NCBI RefSeq assembly: GCF_030433715.1
Contig: NZ_JAROCC010000003.1
Coordinates: 186,001 to 250,000 of the forward strand
Direction: 5' to 3'
From: Sporosarcina highlanderae
Lineage (GTDB): Bacteria; Bacillota; Bacilli; Bacillales_A; Planococcaceae
Length of the DNA: 64,000 nt
Position 1 is the first letter of the stretch. Each line of letters starts with the position of its first letter. The notes under the pieces are model-generated. The model worked only from the letters and a program-made list of their open reading frames with translations, searched no databases and was not told the origin of the DNA. This document shows, piece by piece, positions 53,345 through 63,690 of the stretch. The position numbers were made by a program, and so were the translations under genes.

Positions 53345-55876
53345 TTGACTTGGTTTAAAAAACTTATGAACAGATTAATTGATTCGGAAAAAGATGAAAG
53401 TAATGAAGATACATATACTATGGATAGTGATGTTGATGATAAAGAGGAAGACTTGATTGATAAACCTGTTTTTCGATTTCCAATCATAACTGATGCTGAA
53501 ATCTATGGTTGGGAACCAGATTCTGATAATGCAAGAAAGGAAACAGAAAAACTGGTAACAATATTGGATGATGAAGAGGATTTCACGCCTGTTCCTTTGT
53601 ATAAAAATGAAAGATGGCCAGGTGAAAAAGAAACAGGGAATATTTATAGGGCAACATCATCATCGAAGTACAATTCGAATCCAATGAATGAACCCAAATT
53701 GAATCTTGCAAACACAACCGACAAAAAAGAAGATAGTAGTTTGACTGTACGAAAGCAAAATAAGCGTCCATTCACACCAACACAAGTTCCCTCACCTGTG
53801 TACGGCTTTATGAAACAAGGTCAACGGATGGAAAGTATAAGTAAAGTTGAGGTTGTCGATACGAATCTATCCTCAAATAAAACAGTGGTCGAAAAAAATG
53901 AACCGAATTTGGATGAAAACATACAGGTTACTGCTAAACTTGACCGCATTGATTCAGAAAATCATGCACATACTTCCAATAATGATATTCAAATAAGTGT
54001 ACGTAGTCGTAGTGATTTACCGGAGCTTAGTGACAGTGACGAAAAAGTTGAGAAATCAATAGATGATAATGACCATTTGCGGGAACATCAAGAAACTATT
54101 GTTTCAAACGTAAAAGACACTGTTGTTGATGGTGCAAGTGAAGCAATTGAAGCAAATGAAATTAATGTCAGTGATGAACCAACTTCTGAGCTTGAATCTA
54201 TTGAAACAGAAGAACCAATTGAAACAGAAGACCCAATTGCACCTCAAGGAATTTCAGAGTCAGAAGAAAAGCCACGGGAAAAAGAACGAATTGTCCCTTT
54301 CAATGTATTGATGTTGAAAAATGATAAACAGAAGCTAATGGAACGTAAAACAAATGAAAGTGTTCAAAATAAGGAAATAGAGATTGTTCGTAACAATAAT
54401 GAGCAGGAAATTAATATGGATGAAGAAATGAATCCTCCCTATTATGCACTTCCGTCTAAAGATTACCTTATTCAACCTGAAGCGCATATCGAGGATACCG
54501 AATGGCTTCAGGCTCAGTCGACTAAACTCGAAGAGGCACTTTCCTACTTTTCCATTCAAGCCAACGTTATCGAAGCAGTGCAAGGTCCCACAGTAACGAG
54601 ATTTGAATTGACGGTCGGACATGGAACGAAAGTAAGTAAAGTCCGAAATCTAACCGACGATTTGAAATTAGCTCTTGCAGCTGAGGATATCCGTATCCAG
54701 GCACCAATCCCTGGAACCAGCTCGATTGGTATTGAAATTCCAAACCGAAAGCCAAGGGCAGTCAGAATTTCAGAGGTAATAGAAACAAAAAGATTTCAAG
54801 AGTCTGAATCGCCTTTGGAAGCAGTACTTGGACTTAGCCTAACTGGGGAACCGGTTACGCTTGACCTTCGCAAAATGCCGCATGGAATGATAGCGGGGGC
54901 GACAGGGTCTGGTAAATCGGTATGCATAAATTCCATACTGATAAGTTTACTGTATAAATCTTCACCGACCGATTTGAAAATGCTTTTGATTGACCCTAAA
55001 ATGGTTGAACTTGCACCATTTAACGGTATTCCTCATTTAATTAGCCCTGTAATAACAGATGTTAAGGCGGCTACTGCTGCTTTGAAATGGGCTGTTGGGG
55101 AAATGGAAAGACGGTATGAATTATTTGCCCATGTTGGAGCAAGAAATATTGAACGATACAACGACATGGTCGAAAAGGATCGTAAATTTTCGCTTAAACT
55201 TCCATACTTGCTAATCGTAATTGACGAGCTCGCAGACTTGATGATGATGGCGCCAGCGGATGTTGAAGTTTCAATAGGTAGGATAACTCAAAAGGCAAGA
55301 GCCTGCGGTATCCATCTAATCATCGCAACACAACGGCCATCCGTTGATGTCATTACTGGTACAATCAAGGCGAATGTACCGACGCGAATTGCATTTTCAG
55401 TTTCATCCCAAATTGATTCCCGGACAATCATTGATACGCCTGGGGCGGAAAGGCTTTTAGGAAAAGGTGACATGCTCTATCTTGGAAATGGCCAATCATC
55501 TGCGGTCCGATTACAAGGTACATTTGTCACGGATGCCGAAATTGAACGTATAATAGAACACGTTCAGAACGAGGCGGATCCTGATTACCTATTTGGTCAG
55601 GATGATCTTTTAGCCAATTCAATTGAAGAAGAGGAATCCGACCCACTATTTGCAGATGCATGCCTTTTCATTATAAATCAAGGAAGTGCGTCGACATCCC
55701 TGTTGCAACGGAACTTTAGCATTGGCTACAACCGTGCTGCAAAATTGATGGACCGCATGGAAGAATTAGGTTTCATCTCCGAGCAAAAGGGAAGTAAACC
55801 ACGTGATGTGTTTTTAACGGAAAACGAATTCGAGCAATACCTTAATAGAACTGATAAATCCTTGGAAATTTTTTAG
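53345..55876 (+). CDS. sftA: DNA translocase SftA (FtsK/SpoIIIE family, soluble)
   Basis: An 843-residue protein from the TTG at 53345 ([11 protein letters not shown], like the SftA N-terminus). The first 370 residues are a highly acidic, low-complexity region (repeats such as [12 protein letters not shown]) without membrane helices, which separates SftA from SpoIIIE. Then the FtsK motor: alpha/beta domains, Walker A '[12 protein letters not shown]', Walker B '[13 protein letters not shown]', '[23 protein letters not shown]'; the C-terminal winged-helix gamma domain ('[18 protein letters not shown]') reads polar DNA motifs. It moves chromosomes away from the closing septum. Confidence 0.92.
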   Translation: MTWFKKLMNRLIDSEKDESNEDTYTMDSDVDDKEEDLIDKPVFRFPIITDAEIYGWEPDSDNARKETEKLVTILDDEEDFTPVPLYKNERWPGEKETGNIYRATSSSKYNSNPMNEPKLNLANTTDKKEDSSLTVRKQNKRPFTPTQVPSPVYGFMKQGQRMESISKVEVVDTNLSSNKTVVEKNEPNLDENIQVTAKLDRIDSENHAHTSNNDIQISVRSRSDLPELSDSDEKVEKSIDDNDHLREHQETIVSNVKDTVVDGASEAIEANEINVSDEPTSELESIETEEPIETEDPIAPQGISESEEKPREKERIVPFNVLMLKNDKQKLMERKTNESVQNKEIEIVRNNNEQEINMDEEMNPPYYALPSKDYLIQPEAHIEDTEWLQAQSTKLEEALSYFSIQANVIEAVQGPTVTRFELTVGHGTKVSKVRNLTDDLKLALAAEDIRIQAPIPGTSSIGIEIPNRKPRAVRISEVIETKRFQESESPLEAVLGLSLTGEPVTLDLRKMPHGMIAGATGSGKSVCINSILISLLYKSSPTDLKMLLIDPKMVELAPFNGIPHLISPVITDVKAATAALKWAVGEMERRYELFAHVGARNIERYNDMVEKDRKFSLKLPYLLIVIDELADLMMMAPADVEVSIGRITQKARACGIHLIIATQRPSVDVITGTIKANVPTRIAFSVSSQIDSRTIIDTPGAERLLGKGDMLYLGNGQSSAVRLQGTFVTDAEIERIIEHVQNEADPDYLFGQDDLLANSIEEEESDPLFADACLFIINQGSASTSLLQRNFSIGYNRAAKLMDRMEELGFISEQKGSKPRDVFLTENEFEQYLNRTDKSLEIF

Positions 55877-55926
55877 AACCTTGGATTTACAATGAAGGAA
55901 CAGAAACGATCTCGGGAGGTTACAAT

Positions 55927-57240
55927 ATGACATTGTTCCATTTTACGGGAATCAAAGGATCAGGGATGAGCTCCCTTGCACAGATTCTTCATGATTCCTC
56001 TCATGCTGTACAAGGTTCGGATATAGAGAAGTATTTCTTTCCGGAAGACCCATTGCATGAAAGAAAAATTACGATTTTACCTTTCGATGAAAATAATATT
56101 GATTACGGAATGACTGTAATTGCTGGTAATGCTTACCCGGATAGTCATCCCGAAATTGCAAAAGCCCGTGAAATGGGTGTTGAGGTAATCCGCTATCATG
56201 AATTCTTAGCTGAATATATGAAAAAATTCATTTCAATCGGTATAGCCGGCTCTCACGGAAAGACGTCGACAACTGGACTATTGGCCCATGTTTTGTCAGG
56301 GAATGCCCCTACCTCCTATCTAATTGGTGACGGCACGGGGAAAGGTGTCGAAAATAGTACGTATTTCGCATTTGAAGCTTGCGAATACAAACGTCATTTC
56401 CTTGCTTATGAACCAGATTACGCCATCATGACAAATATTGACTTTGACCATCCAGATTATTTTAAAGACCTTGATGACGTCATGGACGCTTTTGGAGAAA
56501 TGGCAAAGCATGTGAAAAAGGCAATTATCGCTTGTGGGGATGACATCCATTTACAACAAATACAAGCGAATGTCCCTGTAGTTTACTACGGCTTTGATGA
56601 AGGAAATGATTTCTCTGCAAAAAATATTAAAAAATCCGAAAAGGGTAGTACTTTTGATGTGTATGTAAGAAATGAGTTTTACGAGACATTCACAATAGCA
56701 TTACCTGGAGACCATGCGATCTTAAATGCACTTGGTGTCATTGCTCTTTGCCATTATGAAGGAATTGCAGTTTTAGGTATTAAGGAAAGACTTGCAACCT
56801 TTAATGGAGTGAAAAGGCGCTTTTCTGTAACGGAATCTCATGGAAGGGTTATTGTAGATGACTATGCACATCATCCAACTGAGATAAAAGCAACATTGCA
56901 ATCCGCAAGGCAGAAATACCCGGGCAAGGAAATTATTGCGATATTCCAGCCCCATACATTCACACGAACCGCGGCATTACTCCAACAATTTGCCGATAGC
57001 TTACAGACAGCGGATCATGTGTATTTATGTGATATTTTTGGTTCTGCACGTGAGCAATCCGGAAATTTATCCATTAATGATTTAGTTGATAAAGTTCCTG
57101 GAGCCAAGCATATAACTTTAGAGAATATTGATGCACTCGATGTGCATGGGAATGCGGTTTATCTATTCATGGGCGCTGGTGATATTCAAAAGTATATGAA
57201 TACTTTCACTGAACATACTGAAAAAGAGGAAACAGCCTGA
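55927..57240 (+). CDS. murC: UDP-N-acetylmuramate--L-alanine ligase
   Basis: A 437-residue Mur ligase. N-terminal UDP-binding loop '[16 protein letters not shown]', ATP P-loop '[15 protein letters not shown]' at about residue 105, central '[11 protein letters not shown]', and the C-terminal domain beginning '[17 protein letters not shown]'. It adds L-Ala to UDP-MurNAc in the cytoplasm. Same position as in B. subtilis (ytpS-murC). Confidence 0.95.
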   Translation: MTLFHFTGIKGSGMSSLAQILHDSSHAVQGSDIEKYFFPEDPLHERKITILPFDENNIDYGMTVIAGNAYPDSHPEIAKAREMGVEVIRYHEFLAEYMKKFISIGIAGSHGKTSTTGLLAHVLSGNAPTSYLIGDGTGKGVENSTYFAFEACEYKRHFLAYEPDYAIMTNIDFDHPDYFKDLDDVMDAFGEMAKHVKKAIIACGDDIHLQQIQANVPVVYYGFDEGNDFSAKNIKKSEKGSTFDVYVRNEFYETFTIALPGDHAILNALGVIALCHYEGIAVLGIKERLATFNGVKRRFSVTESHGRVIVDDYAHHPTEIKATLQSARQKYPGKEIIAIFQPHTFTRTAALLQQFADSLQTADHVYLCDIFGSAREQSGNLSINDLVDKVPGAKHITLENIDALDVHGNAVYLFMGAGDIQKYMNTFTEHTEKEETA

Positions 57241-57262
57241 TCCCGATGGGTCGGCTGTTTTT
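57231..57262 (+). terminator. Terminator of murC
   Basis: AACAGCC / GGCTGTT stem extended by TCCC / GGG(T), with a T-run; overlaps the murC stop. Confidence 0.65.
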
Positions 57263-57329
57263 ATTTTATTTCTTTCAAGAAAAATAAAGGGAATTTGAGA
57301 AATATGTCGAAAAAGGTAAAGAGGGCTGA

Positions 57330-57355
57330 GTTTATTTACCTACTTTAAAGGGTAG
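57330..57355 (+). promoter_or_regulatory. SigB-type general stress promoter of ytxGH
   Basis: GTTTAT (57330-57335), 14-bp spacer, GGGTAG (57350-57355): one mismatch to the SigB -10 GGGTAT and one to GTTTAA. B. subtilis ytxGHJ is SigB-dependent, which supports it. Confidence 0.7.
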
Positions 57356-57393
57356 AAATTATTTATGTATGTATATCGGAAGGAGGAAATACC

Positions 57394-57882
57394 ATGCAAG
57401 TGTTATTGTATATTGCAGCCTTCGTCGCTGCAGTGGCTTTTTTGATTTTATGTATCAGCCTGGCGATGACATTAGGGTCATTAAAAAGGACATTACGAAG
57501 CGTTTCAGAAACTATGGATGGCTTAACAAATCAATTGGAGGGTATTACATCGGAGACAACTGAACTTCTTCATAAGACAAATGCCCTTGCGGAAGATATT
57601 CAGCAGAAAGCCGAGAAACTGAACACTGTTGTCGATGCAGTAAAAGGGGTGGGCGATTCCGTCAGTAACCTGAACAGCTCAGTTCACCGTATTACGAACT
57701 CAATTACTGTTGAAGCTGAAAAGAACAGTGATAAAATAGCCCAAGCTGTACAATGGGGCAATGTTGCTTTTGGAATCATCGGTAAAGTGAAGGAAATGAA
57801 AGAAGAAAGATCATCAGGTTGGACAGTCTATAAAGCGGATTCAAAACAAAAAAGACTGCCAAGCCCAAAAGGCAGTAATTGA
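57394..57882 (+). CDS. ytxG: DUF948 general stress protein YtxG
   Basis: A 162-residue protein with an N-terminal membrane helix (residues 3-27) and a long coiled-coil region (30-125) rich in T, E and L. DUF948 family. Start after GGAAGGAGG. First gene of the stress pair behind a SigB-type promoter; function unknown. Confidence 0.88.
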   Translation: MQVLLYIAAFVAAVAFLILCISLAMTLGSLKRTLRSVSETMDGLTNQLEGITSETTELLHKTNALAEDIQQKAEKLNTVVDAVKGVGDSVSNLNSSVHRITNSITVEAEKNSDKIAQAVQWGNVAFGIIGKVKEMKEERSSGWTVYKADSKQKRLPSPKGSN

Positions 57883-57953
57883 ATAAAGGCTCAGTGAGCA
57901 TAACAGGAATTTATTGTTAACATTAATAAGAAAAATATTTGGGAGGAATTCAA

Positions 57954-58586
57954 ATGACTGAACATAAGCCGAACTATAAGGACTCACAAAACCACCAATA
58001 CTATGGTAATCAGGAATATAAAAACACTTTCGGAGAACCATCACATCTACCTGTAAATTATTCTTATCGCTCCAATACAGATGATTTTTATGACGATGAT
58101 AATTCAGGAGCAGGAAGCTTCCTCCTTGGCGCATTGGTTGGTGGAGTAATTGGTGCAGCTGCAGCATTATTCCTTGCACCTAAAACCGGTAAAGAGATGC
58201 GGGATGATTTTTCTGAACAAGCCGTGCAAATTAAAAACAAAAGTATTGAATTAAGTGCGGTTGCAAAGGATAAAGCAAACGAGATCTCTTCTGTCGCAAA
58301 AGAGAAGACAGACGAATTAGCGAAAACAATCCAAGAGCAATCAGGTCAAATTGTTGATAAAGTAAAATCGATGACAAATAAAACATCCGTTCCGATGCAT
58401 GATGGCACAGCCTCATCAGAAGGCGAAGAGCCAATTGAGTTTGTTGATAACAAAACCGATGAAAACAAGGAATCAGCTGAACATCAATCAACAAATAATA
58501 GCGGTGTTGCGTATGATAATAGCGAAAATTTCGGTGAAGAAAAGAATGTAAATCAAAATCATATCTCAGTTGAAAAAGAAAAATGA
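57954..58586 (+). CDS. ytxH: YtxH-like general stress protein
   Basis: A 210-residue protein with the YtxH core 'SFLLGALVGGVIGAAAALFLAPKTGKEMRDDF' at about residues 50-80 (one membrane helix with a PK-TG-KE motif), then a helical repeat region with KDKANEISSVAKEK, similar to LEA-like or apolipoprotein-like helices, and an acidic disordered tail. The start ATG is 7 nt after GGAGG. YtxJ, the third gene of the B. subtilis operon, is absent. Confidence 0.88.
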   Translation: MTEHKPNYKDSQNHQYYGNQEYKNTFGEPSHLPVNYSYRSNTDDFYDDDNSGAGSFLLGALVGGVIGAAAALFLAPKTGKEMRDDFSEQAVQIKNKSIELSAVAKDKANEISSVAKEKTDELAKTIQEQSGQIVDKVKSMTNKTSVPMHDGTASSEGEEPIEFVDNKTDENKESAEHQSTNNSGVAYDNSENFGEEKNVNQNHISVEKEK

Positions 58587-58604
58587 TCTATAATTATTAA
58601 AACG

Positions 58605-58637
58605 TAGAGGGGATTTTAGTATTCCCCTCTATTTTTT
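58605..58637 (+). terminator. Terminator of ytxGH
   Basis: Stem TAGAGGGGA / TCCCCTCTA followed by six T residues. Confidence 0.85.
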
Positions 58638-58677
58638 CGTCAAAAACCGTGAATTAGTGACAATTTACAGAAATGAC

Positions 58678-58706
58678 GTGACATTTCAAATGCTTTTCAT
58701 TATACT
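58678..58706 (+). promoter_or_regulatory. Promoter of aroA(G)
   Basis: GTGACA (58678-58683), 17-bp spacer, TATACT (58701-58706). Confidence 0.55.
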
Positions 58707-58779
58707 TGGACTATTATATAAAAATGCAGCATAGAATTCCCTTTTAAATAGGGACTGATGTGTTCGGGGAGGAGACAGA

Positions 58780-59865
58780 ATGATGAGACAAAATGAGTTG
58801 GATGAACTGCGCAGACAGGTAGATGGACTGAATAACCAAATACTGGACTTGATCAATGAACGTACAGCTGTTGTACAGGAAATTGGCAGAGTCAAGGAGA
58901 AGCAAGGTGTTAACAGATATGATCCAGTTCGTGAGAGAGAGATGTTAAACGCATTAGTCCAATCAAACAAAGGTCCGATCCCGAATGGAGTTTTAGAACA
59001 GATTTTCAAAGGAATTTTCATGTCAGCTTTAGAAATACAGGAAGACGAGCAACGTAATGCTCTGTTAGTTTCACGTAAAAGGAAACCCGAGGATACGATT
59101 GTAAATGTAAACGGCGAGGAAGTTGGTACCGGTTCACCTACTTTCGTATTTGGACCTTGTGCTGTAGAATCATATGAGCAGGTTTTGGCAGTCGCTCAAT
59201 CCATTAAATCCAAGGGATTGAAGATGCTTAGAGGCGGGGCATATAAACCGCGAACTTCCCCTTACGACTTCCAAGGTCTCGGTCTTGAAGGATTGAAAAT
59301 CTTAAAGCGGGTATCAGATGAAACGGGATTGTCAATTGTAACAGAAATCATCACTCCATCTCATTTGGAAGAGGCTTTGGATTATATTGACGTTATTCAA
59401 ATAGGTGCCCGTAACATGCAGAACTTCGAATTATTGAAGGAAGCGGGAATGGCGAATAAGCCAGTTCTATTGAAGCGTGGATTAGCTGCAACGATTGATG
59501 AATTCATCAATGCGGCCGAATATATCATTTCCAAAGGGAATAGCCAAATTATGCTATGTGAACGTGGTATCCGTACGTATGAACGTGCGACACGTAATAC
59601 ATTGGACATTTCAGCTGTTCCGATTTTAAAACAAGAAACCCATTTACCGGTGTTCGTGGATGTTACCCATTCAACGGGAAGGAAGGACTTGTTACTTCCA
59701 ACCGCAAAAGCGGCAATTGCCGTAGGTGCCGATGGGGTCATGGCAGAAGTGCATCCTGATCCGGCAGTTGCATTATCCGATGCAGCACAGCAAATGGATA
59801 TTAAACAGTTCGACGAGTTCTATGCAGAGCTACAAAGGTTTATGAATACGCACCAAACTATTTGA
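58780..59865 (+). CDS. aroA: Bifunctional chorismate mutase / DAHP synthase
   Basis: A 361-residue fusion: AroQ-type chorismate mutase at residues 1-90 ('[32 protein letters not shown]') and a type I-beta 3-deoxy-7-phosphoheptulonate synthase at 110-361 ('GPCAVES', '[16 protein letters not shown]', 'QIGARNMQN', '[12 protein letters not shown]'). The first step of aromatic amino acid synthesis; the mutase domain acts as the sensor through which prephenate or chorismate inhibits the synthase. Usual neighbour of ccpA in Bacillales. Confidence 0.95.
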   Translation: MMRQNELDELRRQVDGLNNQILDLINERTAVVQEIGRVKEKQGVNRYDPVREREMLNALVQSNKGPIPNGVLEQIFKGIFMSALEIQEDEQRNALLVSRKRKPEDTIVNVNGEEVGTGSPTFVFGPCAVESYEQVLAVAQSIKSKGLKMLRGGAYKPRTSPYDFQGLGLEGLKILKRVSDETGLSIVTEIITPSHLEEALDYIDVIQIGARNMQNFELLKEAGMANKPVLLKRGLAATIDEFINAAEYIISKGNSQIMLCERGIRTYERATRNTLDISAVPILKQETHLPVFVDVTHSTGRKDLLLPTAKAAIAVGADGVMAEVHPDPAVALSDAAQQMDIKQFDEFYAELQRFMNTHQTI

Positions 59866-59896
59866 TAAGTGAAAGTGCATTAAAAACTTTCTGTGA

Positions 59897-59929
59897 AAAG
59901 CGCCGGACCTTTTAAGGTTCCGGTGCTTT
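59897..59929 (+). terminator. Weak terminator between aroA and ccpA
   Basis: AAAGCGCCGGACCTT pairs imperfectly with AAGGTTCCGGTGCTTT; no long T-run, so read-through into ccpA is likely. Confidence 0.5.
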
Positions 59930-59985
59930 GATTATAATAGGAGTAAGCGAATACATAATTAGAATGAAGGGAAGGAGATTCGATA

Positions 59986-60984
59986 ATGTCTGTAACAATT
60001 TATGATGTAGCCCGAGAAGCGAATGTTTCTATGGCGACAGTATCTCGTGTTGTAAACGGCAACCAAAATGTTAAGCCGGCAACACGTAAAAAGGTGTTAG
60101 ATTGCATCGAGCGTCTCGGTTATCGTCCAAACGCTGTAGCGAGGGGACTCGCCAGTAAAAAAACAACTACTATTGGAGTCATCGTCCCGGATATTTCGAA
60201 AAGCTATTATGCGGAACTTTCACGGGGGATTGCAGATGTTGCCACGATGTATGAATACAATATTATCCTATCCAATTCGGATAAACGTCCTCAAAGGGAA
60301 GTTGAACTTTTTGAAGATCACCTTGGTAAACAAGTCGATGGGGTAATATTCATGAGCGACTCACTTTCTGAAGAAATCCGGAAAGAAATGGCGACCGCAA
60401 ATGTTCCAATTGTATTGGCTGGTACACTTGACGCGGGTACTAATTTGCCTACAGTGAACATCGATCACGAAGAGGCGGCCTACCAAGCTGTTAAGAAATT
60501 GATTGAAAATGGACATGAACGAATTGTACACGTGTCTGGACCTCTTTCCAGGGATATCAATCGTCTTTGTAAGAAGGTGGGTTACGAAAAAGCGTTGAAG
60601 GAAGCTAATTTGCCGATCATTGATGACTTTTTCATTGAAACAGATAATACGTACGATGATGCTTACGAGAAATGGAAGCTTATTCGCGATTTAGAGGAGA
60701 AGCCAACAGGGATTTTCGCAGGTAATGATGAAATTGCTGTAGGGATTTTGAATGGGCTGAGGGATGATGGTCTTTCGGTGCCTGATGATATGGAGGTAAT
60801 TTGTTTCCAGCATACTCTGTTGACAAGGGTAGTGAGACCGCAGCTGTCTGCAGTTATTGTCCCGTTATATGATTTAGGGGCGGTTTCGATGCGGTTGTTG
60901 ACGAAGTTGATGAATGGTGAAGAGGTTGAAGATGTAGGTGTTATTTTGCCTTATCATATGGAGGAGCGTCAATCGACTAAGTGA
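59986..60984 (+). CDS. ccpA: Catabolite control protein A (LacI family)
   Basis: A 332-residue regulator. The LacI HTH 'TIYDVAREANVSMATVSRVVNGNQNV' and hinge 'YRPNAVARGLASKKT' are almost identical to B. subtilis CcpA, and so are 'YNIILSNSDK' and 'LGKQVDGVIFMS'. With HPr-Ser46-P it binds cre sites and represses or activates carbon genes. Odd: the usual 'GFDNT' of the effector domain reads 'CFQHT' here (codons at about 60803-60817). The C-terminal end 'RQSTK' is conserved. Confidence 0.93.
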   Translation: MSVTIYDVAREANVSMATVSRVVNGNQNVKPATRKKVLDCIERLGYRPNAVARGLASKKTTTIGVIVPDISKSYYAELSRGIADVATMYEYNIILSNSDKRPQREVELFEDHLGKQVDGVIFMSDSLSEEIRKEMATANVPIVLAGTLDAGTNLPTVNIDHEEAAYQAVKKLIENGHERIVHVSGPLSRDINRLCKKVGYEKALKEANLPIIDDFFIETDNTYDDAYEKWKLIRDLEEKPTGIFAGNDEIAVGILNGLRDDGLSVPDDMEVICFQHTLLTRVVRPQLSAVIVPLYDLGAVSMRLLTKLMNGEEVEDVGVILPYHMEERQSTK

Positions 60985-60985
60985 T

Positions 60986-61021
60986 AAAAGCTGTTCTGGG
61001 AATAAATCCGGAACAGCTTTT
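60986..61021 (+). terminator. Terminator of ccpA
   Basis: Stem AAAAGCTGTTC / GAACAGCTTTT with a central TGG/CCG extension. Confidence 0.8.
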
Positions 61022-61051
61022 GTTTATTTAACTATGGAAATAAAAACTGTT

Positions 61052-61183
61052 GTTGATTTGCGCTTCAGACGGCACGCTTTCCGGAGGGCGTGCGGTGAAC
61101 CAACCCGTTCGCTTCGCTACCGTTGGTTGTTTCACCTGTCCCGCTGATCCTCCCGGAGTCGGCCGTCTTCCGCTCCAATCAAC
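61052..61183. repeat. Dispersed palindromic repeat, copy 2
   Basis: 132 bp bounded by GTTGATT and AATCAAC, same outer arms as copy 1 (GACGGC / GCCGTC), inner arms CTTTCCGGAGGG / CCTCCCGGAG and GGTGAACCAACC / GGTTGTTTCACC. Non-coding, between convergent ccpA and acuC. Confidence 0.8.
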
Positions 61184-61241
61184 AAAAACGCCAAATAATA
61201 ATAAAACCTATATACCAAGTCAAAGGAGAAATGAGTAACCC

Positions 61242-62396
61242 CTATTTGTTCCGAATTATATGTAGTGCTTTGTTAAGCATTTGGGTGTTTTTTTCGGTTA
61301 TTTCGGCCTTTCTTGGAATGGGTTCGTATAATGGGTTTGGGTCTTGCCATGTTTTGATGAATGGGACAGGGGATTGGTCCTGCCAAGCAGTGAGCCACTC
61401 ATCGGGTAGATTTCCGGTTGGGATTGGAATTTGTTTCATGGATAGCCATATATGTGACCATGCTCTTGGCACGACTCGCCATATATCGTATCCGCCACCA
61501 CCCACGGCAATCCATCGGCCTTCACAATAACGCTCCGCAATTTCTCTTGCAATCCTTGGTATTTGTTCAAAGCTTTTCATTGTTCCATATAAATGTGTTA
61601 ATGGATCAAAGTAATGCGCATCGGCGCCGTTTTGTGTCAAGATGACATCGGGTTTGAAAAAGGCTGCTACTTCTTCGATAGCGGTTTTATAAATTTCAAG
61701 AAAAGATTCATCTTCAGTGAATGCATCAATTGGGAAGTTGAAAGATGTCCCGTACCCTTTACCATTCCCGCGTTCCGTTATGCTACCGGTACCGGGAAAA
61801 AGATATCTACCGGTTTCGTGGATGGAAAGTGTGCAAACGTCAGGGTCATCATAAAAAGTCCATTGCACACCGTCACCATGGTGAGCATCGGTATCGATAT
61901 AAAGGACCCTTGCCCCGTATTTCTTTTGCATATATTTGATAGCAACCGAGCTGTCATTATAGACGCAAAAACCTGATGCTTTTCCACTGAAACCATGATG
62001 AAGTCCGCCGCCAAGATTCACTGCATATCTTGATCTGCCTTCCATCACTTCATCGACAGCTGTCAACGTTCCCCCGACAAGCATCGCGCTTGCTTCGTGC
62101 ATATTTGGAAAGATGGGAGTGTCTTCCGTGCCGATTCCGTATACAGAGCCGACCTCATTGCTGACTTGTCCCTTTCCAGCCCTTTTTACAATGTCAATAA
62201 ATCTTGAGTCATGCACCAGAAGGAGCTCTTCGTCTGTTGCAATTCTTGGAGTAATAATCTCATCATCGGTGATAGCGTTTATCTTCTTTAAAAGGTCCAG
62301 GGTTAGTACAATCCTTTTTTGATTGAACGGGTGTGTTTCAGAAAATGAATATCCAAGTTGTTTTTCAGAAAAGATAAATACGGCTTCTTTTTTCAT
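61242..62396 (-). CDS. acuC: Protein deacetylase AcuC (class I HDAC fold)
   Basis: A 384-residue zinc deacetylase: 'GGGLHHGFSGKASGFCVYND' (His pair), 'YIDTDAHHGDGVQWTF' (zinc Asp and His), 'QNGADAHYFDPLTHL' (zinc Asp) and 'GGGGYD'. It removes the acetyl group from acetyl-CoA synthetase, reactivating it. It overlaps acuB by 4 nt; the order acuA-acuB-acuC is as in B. subtilis. Confidence 0.95.
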   Translation of the reverse strand: MKKEAVFIFSEKQLGYSFSETHPFNQKRIVLTLDLLKKINAITDDEIITPRIATDEELLLVHDSRFIDIVKRAGKGQVSNEVGSVYGIGTEDTPIFPNMHEASAMLVGGTLTAVDEVMEGRSRYAVNLGGGLHHGFSGKASGFCVYNDSSVAIKYMQKKYGARVLYIDTDAHHGDGVQWTFYDDPDVCTLSIHETGRYLFPGTGSITERGNGKGYGTSFNFPIDAFTEDESFLEIYKTAIEEVAAFFKPDVILTQNGADAHYFDPLTHLYGTMKSFEQIPRIAREIAERYCEGRWIAVGGGGYDIWRVVPRAWSHIWLSMKQIPIPTGNLPDEWLTAWQDQSPVPFIKTWQDPNPLYEPIPRKAEITEKNTQMLNKALHIIRNK

Positions 62397-63040
62397 AGGT
62401 CAATGCCGGGAACATTCGGCCATAAGACTTCAAATCCACTATTGCGTAATCCTTTGATTACATTTAGCGGATTCATCGTTCTAAGGCGAATAACAAGAAT
62501 TTTATTATCCTCATTTTCCTTGTCTGGATAAACAAGAACACTTTGGACATTCAATTTATGTTGATAAAACACTTTGGATACTTCATATAGGATGCCTGGT
62601 ATATTGGGTACACGAACTTCGATTTGAGAGCCTGGTTGATGGGCACCGGTCAACTCAATATATTTATACAGAAGATCGGTTTCTGTTAAGATTCCGACCA
62701 ACTTGTTATTGGATACTATTGGAAGGCAACCGATTTGATTATCATAAAAGACGACCGCTGCTTCCTCCACGAAATCCATTGGGTGGCCGATGATTGGATT
62801 GCTTGTCATTATTTCGGATAATGGCTTTTTGTAAACGGTTACATCTGTCGTGTCAGAATAAAGGGAAGGTAACACTTCCTTTAAATCTCGATCCGTTATG
62901 ATGCCAAGCAACTCTTTTGTCTCGGAAACGATGGGCAAATGCCGGATTTTCTTTTCCTGCATGATGGACAAAGCATCTTTGACGGTGTGATGTGGTGAAA
63001 GGGCAATTACATCCCTCTTCATTATTTCTTCAATAAGCAT
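62393..63040 (-). CDS. acuB: AcuB, CBS-pair and ACT domain protein
   Basis: A 215-residue protein: two CBS domains (residues 1-130, 'DVIALSPHHTVKDALSIMQEKKIRHLPIVSE' and 'GCLPIVSNNKLVGILTETDLL') that probably bind adenine nucleotides, and an ACT domain (about 138-208, 'IEVRVPNIPGILYEVSKVFYQ'). Part of the acetoin/acetate utilisation operon; its precise role is unclear. 17 bp after acuA. Confidence 0.92.
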   Translation of the reverse strand: MLIEEIMKRDVIALSPHHTVKDALSIMQEKKIRHLPIVSETKELLGIITDRDLKEVLPSLYSDTTDVTVYKKPLSEIMTSNPIIGHPMDFVEEAAVVFYDNQIGCLPIVSNNKLVGILTETDLLYKYIELTGAHQPGSQIEVRVPNIPGILYEVSKVFYQHKLNVQSVLVYPDKENEDNKILVIRLRTMNPLNVIKGLRNSGFEVLWPNVPGIDL

Positions 63041-63057
63041 TTTTTGACTACCCCCTG

Positions 63058-63690
63058 TCAGTACATGAAACGATTCATAAAACGTAAACTATCGAACTGC
63101 TGGATTGATGCCTGATCGACCCTTTTTCCGATCTTGGCCATTAAGCAATTGGCTGGATGCGAACTTATCTCGGGATCATCCGTTGCATAGTATACCAAGC
63201 CGCCGTGATTCATCATTTTTTCCATCACTTTTCGATATTCCCATACATTCAGTTTTGTTCCTTTTAAATCCCAGTGCCAATAGTACTCGGTTGTCAGGAT
63301 TATATAGTCTTCCATTGCATCATCCATCATGGACACTTCAAGTAGTGCCTTCCCTACCCCACCGCTTCGATATTTTGGAATGACTTCAATTGCGCCTAAT
63401 TCGATGAGGTTTTCCATTTTCCCATGTGACCATCTTTCGAGAGGATCTGGATATAAATAGGTCACGTACCCGACGATCTCATTATTATCGCGTGCAATAA
63501 TGATTCTGCCTTCCTGGAGGTCAGCAATTTCAATTAATGCCTTGTGTTGCTGTTCCGGGGTTCTGAACGCGACGAGGTGCTCATGAAAATCCAAGTTCGC
63601 CAGTTCCTTTCCAGGAATTGGCCCTTCGATTATAAGATTGCCGTTTTTATGTTTGATCTCCATTGCATTATACGTTTTTACATGTTCCAA
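63058..63690 (-). CDS. acuA: Protein acetyltransferase AcuA
   Basis: A 210-residue GNAT that acetylates the active-site Lys of acetyl-CoA synthetase. 'LYPDPLERWSHGKMENLIELGAIEVIPKYRSGGVGKALLEVSMMD' contains acetyl-CoA motif A; 'TTEYYWHWDLKG' is the AcuA hallmark. Start set at TTG 63690, matching the length (210) and N-terminus (MEHxKTY) of B. subtilis AcuA; the site GGTGAT lies a few bases upstream. Acetyl-CoA synthetase itself is not seen next to it. Confidence 0.9.
   Translation of the reverse strand: MEHVKTYNAMEIKHKNGNLIIEGPIPGKELANLDFHEHLVAFRTPEQQHKALIEIADLQEGRIIIARDNNEIVGYVTYLYPDPLERWSHGKMENLIELGAIEVIPKYRSGGVGKALLEVSMMDDAMEDYIILTTEYYWHWDLKGTKLNVWEYRKVMEKMMNHGGLVYYATDDPEISSHPANCLMAKIGKRVDQASIQQFDSLRFMNRFMY

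Noticed and set aside
61230-61530. Plus-strand ORF antisense to the end of acuC, with AAAGGAG before its ATG
   Set aside because: It lies entirely over the conserved coding sequence of acuC, is low in typical protein features, and the ribosome-like site is easily found by chance in A-rich DNA.
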